From the NCBI RefSeq assembly GCF_963855985.1, contig NC_087092.1, positions 10,726,001-10,790,000 on the forward strand: a DNA stretch of 64,000 nucleotides. The letters are read 5' to 3'. This document shows positions 15,001 to 27,000 of the stretch, one piece after another. The position numbers were made by a program, and so were the translations under genes. Position 1 is the stretch's first letter. Each line of letters opens with the position of its first letter. Under the pieces are notes generated by a model, which did no database searches, was not told the origin of the DNA, and saw only the letters and a list, made by a program, of their open reading frames with translations. The stretch is from Ostrinia nubilalis. Taxonomy: Eukaryota; Arthropoda; Insecta; Lepidoptera; Crambidae.

Positions 15001-18000
15001 ATCGCATGCAAGTATAACAATAACGGGTGCACCTCCAAAATAGCGCCCAAACAAGGAACGCATAAAATATGTAATGGTACCACACGTCACGATGAAACCG
15101 CGCGGTCAGCGACCGCGGGCAGTGCATATTATTTGTAGGGATTATGCTATACTCAAGAATACAACACACGTAACATAACAACGGATTAACACGTATCGTA
15201 TAATTAAACTTTTTAACAACGTCACCAGGCCAATTTCGGCGAATGGGGCAGGATATTTCTATCACTTACTTCCGTTTAGCCAAACTTAGAAAGAGTATAA
15301 AATATTAAAACTAGTCAATCAAGTCATATCTTTTTGAGATTAACATGCTTTCCAAAAACAGCTTAAGTTCCCCTAAGAGTCAACTGCATGAAAATGTTAT
15401 TCTGCATCGGGCTAAGGAACTTTTATTCCCAGAAACATGCGTCATAACGTCCTTTAAACACGTGTACATTAGCGTTACGTAACTATGGCAACACTTACGT
15501 CACAATGCGGGGACGCGCGAGCCGCGATCGTGGCGAGCAGGGAAGCCGCGCCTGCGCGACACACATTAGCTTCGCGCCGATCGCTCAGGATACGGGCCGC
15601 GAAAGCACAGAGGGATTCTTCTTGTATTGCTAAATGTGAAAAAATAGAGATGAAAAAAAACATTTTGCTAATACAAAATTAAATATTAGAAAATTGCGAT
15701 GAAGCTGTACACAGCTTCTACTATCGGATACATCCGATCCTACTCTAACTCCAAACGTGGACCAATATGTCTGGAATTCGGATCGCATTTAGTTTTCCTA
15801 GCACTTTGGCTATATTTATTGAGGTAAAAGCTACTTAAAATATTATTTTACGGTTAATTAATTACTAATTAAATTTTCCGGGATTAACTATTTCTTTAGA
15901 TAAGATATCTCTTTAAATCATTCGTTAATGATGTCAACAATCTATACCTTGATTTTTTAGAATCCAGCAGAGATGTAAACAGACACTTTCATACACAATT
16001 ACACCATAATCACTTACGTGTTCATAATATCATACACATTATTTAACAAGCCCATGAAACCAACTTTATTTTCACGTTTATACAAGTTTGAAATCAATCT
16101 TTGAAACAAATTATTTTAGCAAAATACGTGGACGATGAAAATTTGTGAAACTTGTCAAATTGACTTGACGTTTAAAATCATGTGTTATCTCCATATTGTC
16201 TATGACTTGTCTCTGACACATCAGTGCTGTAACCTGTGAGTCATAGACAATAATCTGTAAATTTAATCGATATTATTTTAAGTATTCACTTATTCCGATT
16301 ACTGATTAATTTTAAATAAAAAATATACGATACTTTGTTTAATTTTCCAGCGATAACTTCGACAATATTGGAGATAACGTAAAATTATTTTTCTACTTTT
16401 AGTGTATACTTTTTCGGAGTCAGTTTAATTTTTCGTCGGTTTTATTTAAACGAAATTATTTTACTTTTTTATGCAATTATGCTTACGTATTGTTCCATTG
16501 CTTATTTTCCTACATAAGTAAATAAACTAAAAGAAAATAAAAATCTTCTTTCAATTAGTGTTTTCGCGATTGAAAAATCCGCCAGATGGCAATACGTAGA
16601 CGCGAGGTCCAAATGCTGCATGATTGGTTATTTTTGACATGACATTGACAGATATGTCAAAATCCACCAATCACGCAGCATTTGGACCTCGCGTCCACGT
16701 ATTGCCATTTGCCATCTGGCGGATTTTTCAAACGCGAAAACCCTCATTGATAGCATCTTAAATTACCTCCCTAGAGGAATAGAGCAACAAAGAACTGAGC
16801 GAGCGAGATGTCACTAGTAGCAACACTGTCAAACAGAACTTTTTGCAACTATTTGAAGTTTAATAACTTTACGGATATCATTGATTGTTTTACTGTCCAG
16901 TGTGTTTTTTGATTACATCTGGGCATACAGTTTGTTTCCTGTTCTCGAAAATTTCATAATCAGTTCACATTCAATGTTGCGACTTTGTTGCATATTTTTA
17001 GTATTTTGACGATCACCCGGCGATGATACGCAAGTACTACAATAATTTCACTTCGCGATTAACGAGAGGTTTTGTCGCATCACTAGTTCACAGACCAAAA
17101 ATATTTTTATGTCAGTTGGCCATATTTGATGACATTTCTGCTGATTTCTAAAAAATTAGACTGTAAATCTCGAATCCCTCTAAGTGTTCCTAACTACAAT
17201 AACATGGGGGCGTAGTGCGAATTTACATCAAACGTATTCGATATCGAGTGCGTAAAAAATTACATCATACAGCGTCCCTAGCTGATATTTTCAAGAACTA
17301 AAATCTTCATAGAATTTTTTTGACGCACTCGATATCGAATACGTTTGATGTAAACTCGCACTAAGCCCCCAGACCAAGCTCACTCACCCTGCATCAGGTG
17401 CGGCATCAGCTGCGGATGGTGCGCGAGCGCAGCCATGGCCGCCAGCGCAGCCGCCCGCAACTGAGCGCTCTGAGCTGCACTGCAACCCACTACAGCCTGC
17501 ACCGCTTCGCTGCTCCACGCTTCGCACCATCGCTGATCAAGAAAACATTATTTCATCAACGATCAAGGTCATTTAGTCTCCATGTCTCTACTCCTTATTA
17601 TTAGAGGATTTTATTAAACCTTTGTTAGTCATCTCTCATCCGCTTTGCAATGAAGGGAAGTCGAACCTTAACTTCGAAACCTTAAGTTCTTCTGATTAAT
17701 TTCCTTGCAGGTCCAATGACAGTTTAACTTTCCCCCGAGACAAACTTGACCTTCACTGGTTGAGTTTTATTGGCGGTCAAGCTATGGATCCTGGCCACAC
17801 GGGAGTTGTAGCGGTGGGAGCGAGAGGTGGGAATAGTCCCGTTATTGCAGGAGGACGACCTTCTTTAATTTACCAGAGGCAAAGGGTGGATTTGGTCTAC
17901 ACTCCCCACGCTACTCAGACGAGTTGGAGGTCCCGAACTCGCATATTTTTACCTTAGCCGCTTCTTCGACTTTCATTTACCTTTGGTAATCTGACTTTTG

Positions 18001-21000
18001 ACAGACTACCAACAGAAATAAAAATAAGTTTATTTCAAAATATTTGTATGATATGGGCTGTAAAAACCGAAGTCAACACTCTAGTGACATCATGAGCCAA
18101 CATTAGGGTTATTTAATTTAACGCTAAATAGTGCGAATCAAAAATTTTGGCAGGGGAAAATCCAAAAACAAACTCAACTACAGCTGTGTACATGATTTGA
18201 CGAACACACTATACACACTGAATTCTAGTGACAGGTTGGAATTTGAAAGTAACTATTTATTATAATTTATTGTCTTTAATTGCCACACTGGCTGGAGTGA
18301 TAATATTATGAAGATTTTACCTTTTTACCTATAAGAATAATCATATTACATGTTATAATGTAAAAAAATAATATTCATGTTATATTTTTCAAGTTCAAAC
18401 AATAACACTAGGTACTATTAGTTAGGTATTAAATAGGAACTAAATCAATTTTATAAATAAACAGGCGCTTGATGAATTGTGTCACCGGAATTCCCATGAA
18501 GTTCTTATACTCACGACAATACAAATGCACTTAAGATTACATTTGATATTCTAAGAAACTTCTTACGTAATACCATGTATATAAATGCGTGACGATTACC
18601 GGGAACATGGATAAATAGATATCGTGTGTTTCTTGATAGGCCCTTGACGTATTTTTACAGAAATCGGGTGATGACGCGTCATCAAGGAATGATCAAAAGA
18701 TACTGTAGATATGATGATAATATTCTCTGACAAAATTCTTGATAATGATTTATTTGATAAATAGAGAAAATTGGATCGGCCGTTAAAAGCTATTTTTTTA
18801 TTGGTCATCTATCGCCAGCATAATAAAATTAGGGAACATAATTTCGTCATCAAAACTATTTCTTGCTTACTATCAACATTTATCTGTTATTTATCTATAA
18901 GTAAGCTTCTTAGCGCAAATAGGAGTGATAAAATAAAAGCTTTTCTTTCTATACTTCGCTATTTGACTAAGGCCCGATTCGACCAAACTTTTATCCGAGA
19001 TTAACTCTTGGTATAACTGGCACATTGACAGTTTCAGTATGGGAAATATGACAAAATGTCTAATAACTGACGATTTATTCTGATATTAATATTTACTCTT
19101 GTTTGGTCGATTCCACCCTATGTAAGTTAATTGCAGTCATATTAGTTATAGGGTTGTTACTCACTTGAACCGGTATTCCTTCTTGATGTGCCTGCTTCAA
19201 TAGAGATAGTAAAGAGAGTATGGCATCCAGTCGACACGCGTGCCCCTTCCTCCCTCCCCCCGATGCGCAACCACTGAGCGTTTCAGCTATGATCTTGAAG
19301 CATTGCACTAGAGTGTCTTCAGATAGCTTGCAGTACCGAGAATGCAATACGTATCTTATACAACGCATCAGTTCGTTGAGGTATCCTGCAAGACATTTTT
19401 TTAATTAAATTGTGACGAGGATGAACCTGAAGTCAGGTAAATCTAGACTTTAGGAAACGCTCAGTATTGTTATCGCATCCAATCGTCTAATTAAAAAAAA
19501 ACACAGATCAATTAAATCATAGAAGCATTTAGTGTTGTGCTTGTGCATACAAAAGGTTTGAAAAACACTGGATGGTAAATAAATAAAGCATCCTCAGACA
19601 TGTGTGTGTATACTGATATGTGTCATGTAATCAACTAAACAAAGCGGGTATATCCATACAATCCGTACAAACATACTTAAAATGTTTCTTTGTAAATACG
19701 TAATTATTCAGAGAAACGCAGAACACACATTATACATAGAAACACCAATACAAACAGATATTATGTTCATGCACATTGCACACAAATGTTTGCAATGTGC
19801 GAGGATTGAATACGCAACCTCCAGCATTATTATGCTGCGAAGCAATAGGCGATCATTAAGTTGACCTGAATTAACAGGCATATTATTGTCTAAAGAGACC
19901 CGAGCAAAAACAAAAGAAGACTCACCTAAAGCATGAAAATTCTTCAAGTCAACCCTCGCTAGACACGCGAGCAGTATCTTCAATAGACTCTCCAGTTTAT
20001 TGCTGTCATAGTCATCATACTCCAGCAGTTTGACGCATCGCAGCAGAACTTTCACTATGTGTATGTGGAGTTGCGTCACTTCCACGCCATCTTGCGGCGT
20101 CTGCTGCGGCAACAACTGATCACGGCTAAGCAGCGATATCACGGACGTGTCGTTGCCGATGAAAGATGACTTTATCCAGGACATTGTTCCTCCTAAGACA
20201 ATAAAATAAATAGGAAACTTAATGTCACTTCTGCCGCCCGTCGAGCGGTGATTGTGCGAGCGCGACAGAAATATAATTACGCGCGTGCGATAATGATGGG
20301 TAGATTGGGGTCATTGTACGAAATTCTATCTGCTCGGCGACCGGACTTAAGTAACAAAATAATAATTTAGTGTGGATTTTCTTTAAATAGTGCAGAAAAT
20401 GACATTTCTAATAATACTAAGTATTAAGTCTGATACTAAATAATTACCTTCGCTAGGCACATTGTCCATATAAGCGAGTATGAAATGCATGACTGCAGTA
20501 AACAACGCTGCATCTCGGATAGAAGCGGGCGGAGCGCGTAGGAACCGGCGCATGTGTTGCCATGGCAACGCGGCAAACTGCTCCCCCGTCACCGAGGAGC
20601 GAGGCATGAGGTGCGCATAACTGGTAACACAAAATAAATAATTAATACATAATTTATGGAATCAATACTATTTTGTACAACGGTTCAGCTTGACTCCGGC
20701 TACTGATGAGTTCTACAATCGCAGGACTAACCGCAAAACGATGTCTTACTCTCATCTTAATGATGCGACAGCTGCGGTTAGCATCATTTGATGTTCCAAA
20801 CCGAATACAAAATGGTGATCCTTCAAGAAAAAGATACTACTCCCTCGTGTTATGCATTGGCATTTTTTCTTCGCGGATAGCAAGACAGATACTAACTTTT
20901 CCAGCAAGCAGAACGCGTCAGTCACTTGTGCGTGCGACGTTGCATTCTCCAACGCTAGCAACGCGGCAGCGGCGGCTTATCCAGGGCTCGCGGTTCGCAG

Positions 21001-24000
21001 TGGGGCGCAGCGCGAAAGAACGCTAAACGCAAGCTGTGCGGGCGCATCATCCGGTTAGCTCCAGTCACTATCACACGACTAGCAGATGAATAGCAAGAGA
21101 AGGATAAATAGGTCTACTAATTTCTCCAGCAAGCATAACGCGTCAGCCACTTGCGCGTGTGAAGTAGCGTTTTTCAACGCCAACAGTGCAGTTGCGGCAG
21201 CGTGTCCAGGGCTCGCGGCCCGCAGCAGGGCGCGGTCTTGGTCTGCAGGGCGTAGCGCGAGCGGCGCGGGCGTATCAAGCCACGCGGCTTAGGTTAGCTC
21301 CAGTCACTATTACACGACTAGCAGATGAATGGCAAGGGACGGACACAGGTTTACTAACTTCTCCAGCAAGCATAATGCGTCAGCCATTTGCGCATGTGAC
21401 GTCGCATTTTCCAACGCCAACAACGCAGTAGCTGCGGCGTGTCCGGGACTCGCGGCCCGCAGTCTTGGTCGGCAGGGCGTAAGGCGAGCGGCGCGGGGGG
21501 CGGGACTAAATGCAAGCTGCGCGGGCGCAACATCAGGGCACGAGGCTCGCAGAGGGATGTCAAGAGACAAGACACATAGGTTACTCACTTTTCCAGCAAG
21601 CATAACGCGTCAGCCACTTGCGCGTGCGACGTTGCATTCTCCAACGCCAACAACGCAATAGCGGCGGCGTGTCCAGGGCTCGCGGCCCTTAGTAGGGCGC
21701 GGTCTTGGTCCGCAGGGCGTAGCGCGAGCGGCGCGGGGGGCGGGGGCGCGCCGCACAGGACACGGGCGCATCAATAGGGCACGCGGCTCGTAAATGAATG
21801 GATGATGATGAACAGCGCAGTTGCGGCGGCATGTCCGCGGCTCGCGGCATGCAGCAGGGCGTGGTCTTGGTCGGCGGGGCGCAGCGTGAGGGGGGCGGGA
21901 CTAAATGCAAGCTGCGCGGGCGCGTCATCAGGGCTGAGCGGATGTCAAGAGACAGACACATAGGTTACTCACTTTTCCAGCGAGCATAACGCGTCAGCCA
22001 CTTGCGCATGTGACGTAGCGTTTTCCAACGCCAACAGCGCAGTTGCGGCGGCATGACCAGGGCTCGCGGCCCTTAGTAGAGCTCGGTCTTGGTCGGCGGG
22101 ACGAAGCGCGAGCGGCGCGAGGGCTAAATGCAAGCTGCGCGGGCGCATCATCAGGGCACGCGGCTCGTAGAGGAATGTCAAAAGACAAGACACATAGGTT
22201 ACTTACTTTTCCAGCGAGCATAACGCGTCAGCCACTTGCGCGTGCGACGTTGCATTTTCCAACGCCAGCAACGCAGCGGCTGCAGCATGACCAGGGCTCG
22301 CAGCCCTCAATAGGGCGCAGTCTTGGTCCGCAGGGCACAGCGCGAGGGGTGCCGGGGGTGGGGCCGCGCCGCACAGGACACGGGCGCATCATCAGGGCAC
22401 GCGGCTCGTAAATGAATGGATGATGATGAACAGCGCAGTTGCGGCGGCTTGTCCGGGGCTCGCGGCATGCAGCAGGGCGCGGTCTTGGTCCGCAGGGCGT
22501 AGCGCGAGCGGCGGTGCTAAATGCAAGCTGCGCGGGCGCATCATCAGGGCTGAGCGGATGTCAAGAGACAGACACATAGGTACTCACTTTTCCAGCAAGC
22601 AAAGCGCGTCCACCACTTGCGCGTGTGACGTTGCATTTTCCAACGCCAGCAACGCGGTGGCCGCAGCGTGTCCAGGGCTCGCGGCCCTCAGTAGGGCTCG
22701 GTCTTGGTCGGCGGGACTAAATGCAAGCTGCGCGAGCGCATCATCAGGGCACGCGGCTCGCAGAGGAATGTCAAGAGACAGACAGGTACTCACTTTTCCA
22801 GCAAGCACAGTGCGTCAGCCACTTGCGCGTGCGACGTTGCATTTTCCAACGCCAGCAACGCGGCGGCTGCAGCATGACAGCATGCAGCATGGCTCACAGC
22901 CCTCAATAAGACGCGGTCTTGGTCGGCGGGACTAAATGCAAGCTGCGCGGGCGCATCATCAGGGCCCGCGGCTCGCAGATGTATGACAAGAGACAAGACA
23001 CATAGGTTTACTCACTTTTCCAGCAAGCATAACGCGTCAGCCACTTGCGCGTGCGACGTTGCATTTTCCAACGCCAGCAACGCGGCGGCTGCAGCATGAC
23101 AGCATGCAGCATGGCTCACAGCCCTCAATAAGACGCGGTCTTGGTCGGCGGGACTAAATGCAAGCTGCGCGGGCGCAACATCAGGGCACGCGGCTCGCAG
23201 AGGAATGTCAAGAGACAAGACGCATAGGGTACTTACTTTTCCAGCAAGCACAGCGCGTCAGCCACCTGTGCATGTGACGTAGCATTCTCTAAAGCCAGCA
23301 GAGCTGTGGCGGCTGCGTGTCCAGGGCTCGCAGCCCTTAGTAGAGCTCGGTCTTGATCCGCAGGGCGCAGCGCGAGCGGCGCGGGGGGCGGGGGCGCGCC
23401 GCACAGGACGCGGGCGCATCCCTCATAAGCGCACCACCAGCGGACGCGGATGGTTGAGCGCCACGCCTCGTCTGATGTCAGCCATTCTGAATAGAAGTGG
23501 CTTAATAAGGTATTTGAAAAATAAAGGAGCTTATTACAAAAAGTTACAGGCGGTGAACACATACATAAATTTATATTTGTATGGAAATGACATTTTAAAT
23601 TTGAAATAACTCTGTAAGGACTGATTTTTCAACCGTCGGATAACTTTTAGCTGAAGAATAAGTTTGGCACATTGACAATTTCAGTATGGGAAAATGCCAA
23701 ATTGACAAGTTTATTCTTCAGTTAAAAGATATCTGACGATTGAAAAATCTGCCCTAAATATCTTATGTCCAATATGCCTAAGATGCGCGCCGCGATAAGC
23801 GGGTATCACGCCATTTTATCGATTTTGCCCATACATTTTGACGTCGATAAAAGTTATCACGGCGCGCATCTTAGGCCTATAGGGGGGCGCTCTAAAGTGA
23901 TTTTCGTGGTTATACTCTGTCGATAATTTTCACACAATACGCGCGTTTGGAGAAAACCTTGCTAATAATCTTATTAGGTAAGTATTTCTAACGTAGATTT

Positions 24001-27000
24001 TTGACATTCTTTTGTGAATAAATGGTTTCATCAAATCTAAAATACGTAAATCTAGATTTATCTCGCTTTTAGAAGAAAACAATGTACCTACTCTTGAAAC
24101 TTTTAACCATTAAGTCCACTCACCCACAGCCGAATGGCCAGCATTAGGACTGGTCGCCCAATAACTAGTGGCTGTAAAGGGCAGCGCGCACCGCTGCGTG
24201 ACGCACTCGGGCAGCGCGGGCACGCGGCGCCTGTGCTCGTCCAGCTCTTGCAGGGCGAAGCCCGACCACACTGTCAGCGCTAGTACTTGAGCTGACATCA
24301 ACACGGCCGAGTCGTTGGCGGGGAACACTAGGATCACTGGTGAAATATAACAGTAATGTAAGATAATTTTTCATATTATGTGACATTGAAAAAAGAAAAA
24401 ACACCCGATCGAACTCCTTGAATGCGACTCTCCTTCGCACTCACCCGCAAACCTCTCCGCGTTCGCCCCGTCCTTACCAGAGCGTCAATGTGACGTCACT
24501 GATGCCAGGTACGCAGTTAAAAAAGTTAAAACTTTCTCACCTCGGACCAGTAGAGTTGGTAAATCAGTTATCTTGGCCAAACTATGCCGGCTGGAGAAGC
24601 AAACGCTGTTCAAAATGGACACACAGCTTATGGCACACTCCGGGAATGCCAAATAATCGTCGACCATGAGTGACATCCTGAAAAGAAATAAAAAGGCATT
24701 TACACATCCACCCCAGTAGAGATTAGTTTTTTCCAGAAGACCCAGTAGCCAATGAAACAGACAGTGCAGATCAGATTTCAATTGTTTCTACATTTTAAGA
24801 CAACACAATAAGAATATATGATGGGAACCATAATCTATGTACCTATAATAAAGGGAAGAAGTTAGGGCAAAAACAGTCATGAGGCTGTAAAAAATACTTT
24901 TGCTTGTAAAATTCACAATGGTGATAACAATTTTGGCAGTAGACGAGCAAATGTGTGATCACGTCAACCTCATTACCTCAGGATGGCCACCACGAGCCTC
25001 AGGTCGTCGGCCTGCAGGAAGGCCTCATGTAACTCCTGCTGTCTCATCATCACGGACAGCTGCTGCAGGGTGCTCCGGCGCAGCGAGGGCTCCAGCGTCG
25101 GCCGGACTAGGCCTCCGCCCCGTACTCTAAGCCTTGCTGGTGTCACACTGTCCACATTACCTCAGGATGGCCACCACGAGCCTCAGGCCGTCGGCCTGCA
25201 GGAAGGCCTCATGTAACTCCTGCTGCCTCATCATCACGGACAGCTGCTGCAGGGTGCTCCGGCGCAGCGAGGGCTCCAGCGTCGGCCGGACTAGGCCTCC
25301 GCCCCGTACTCTAAGCCTTGCTGGTGTCACACTGTCCACATTACCTCAGGATGGCCACCACGAGCCTCAGGCCGTCGGCCTGCAGGAAGGCCTCATGTAA
25401 CTCCTGCTGCCTCATCATCACGGACAGCTGCTGCAGGGTGCTCCGGCGCAGCGAGGGCTCCAGCGTCGGCCGGACTAGGCCTCCGCCCCGTACTCTAAGC
25501 CTTGCTGGTGTCACACTGTCCACATTACCTCAGGATGGCCACCACGAGCCTCAGGCCGTCGGCCTGCAGGAAGGCCTCATGTAACTCCTGCTGCCTCATC
25601 ATCACGGACAGCTGCTGCAGGGTGCTCCGGCGCAGCGAGGGCTCCAGCGTCGGCCGCACTAGGCCTCCGCCCCGTACTCTAAAGCCTTGCTGATGGTGTC
25701 ACACTGTCCACATTACCTCAGGATGGCCACCACGAGCCTCAGGCCGTCGGCCTGCAGGAAGGCCTCATGTAACTCCTGCTGTCTCATCATCACGGACAGC
25801 TGCTGCAGGGTGCTCCGGCGCAGCGAGGGCTCCAGCGTCGGCCGCACTAGGCCTCCGCTCACGTACTCTGTGCCGTGCTGGTCTAATACTATGTCTTGCT
25901 TTAAAACGTCCAAGATCTGCATTAGGCCTGTTGTCTGAAAAAAATATAAAAAATAAAGCTTAGTAGTTCTTTGAAAGCTGTCACATGGAATGGAAGTTAA
26001 ATAAATAAAGTTCGTTTGTTCGTTTTAGCTGTGGTTTTAGCAGAATGACGTCTACTGCTCGACAAAAGCTCCCCCGAGGATTTCGGTCCTTCGCTTCCCG
26101 CGTCCAGGTTCTTCCCGAGACCTACGCCGATTGTCGGTCTACCTAGTGGGAAATAAATAAAGTAAATTCATCAAATTACCTGTGGATTTTTTGATGGCGA
26201 ACTGTTCTGGTCGATGTTGAAATCTTGCGGTTGGACGCGTCTCAAAGCGTTCATCAGAACATCAGCCCGCAAAGCTTCTTTCGGAGGTAAGTATCTCACG
26301 TCATCTGGAAATATTTTCAAATATTTGCAAGTTTCTTTATTGCCAGCCACCACCATCACGGATTTTTGAATGTGTTTTTAAACAGGGCAGGCTCGGCCTC
26401 GGTCAGATGCATTCCATTATAGTAGTAGTAGGTAGTGGAGCAATGTGGGAAGGGTGACGTACGTAACGTGTTAACAACCTAACTGTTACAGCATAGATAT
26501 CAGAAAAACATCTGAAGTCATGCAGACATACACTCCGTGACGTCACTCTCCAGAGACTCGCATATGCTCCGTCTAGCAGACTCTAGTACTGACTCACCCA
26601 GTAGCAGGCAAAGCGCGTGCGCCGCGTCGAGCTGCACGGCCACGCAGCGTATGAATAGCAGCCGCGCCAATCCCGCCGCTGCCTCCACAGCAGAAACGCC
26701 CATGCACTCCGTGACGTCACTCATCAGACTTGCACACGCTCTGCCTAAAAACCTCCAGCTCTGACTCGACTCACCCAATAACAGGCAAAGCGCGTGCGCC
26801 GCGTCGAACTGCACGGCCACGCAGCGTACGAACAGCAGCCGCGCCAGCCCCGCCGCCGCCTCCACGGCAGAGACACCAAGCACTCCATGACGTCACTCTC
26901 CAGACTCGCATACGCTCAGCCTAGAAACCTCCAGCTCTGAGTTACCCAGTAGAAGGCAAAGCGCGTGCGCCGCATCTCAATGCCGCGCCAGCCCCGCGGC

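Noticed and set aside
14948..15265. 105-codon minus-strand ORF
   Set aside because: AT-rich, Tyr/Cys-rich composition, no splice context and no recognisable family; expected by chance in an intron of this size.
20706..22935. Several plus-strand ORFs of 60-171 codons, Ala/Arg-rich
   Set aside because: Antisense of the GC-rich exon 17 array, where stops are rare in all frames; no family resemblance.
24971..25716. Possible CRISPR-like regular array
   Set aside because: Units of 184 bases are contiguous and nearly identical, without unique spacers, and derive from an exon in a eukaryotic gene.
24983..25938. Repeated plus-strand ORFs encoding a cysteine-rich protein of about 88 residues
   Set aside because: They are exact antisense shadows of the exon 14 array; the minus-strand frame matches rotatin and has the splice sites.
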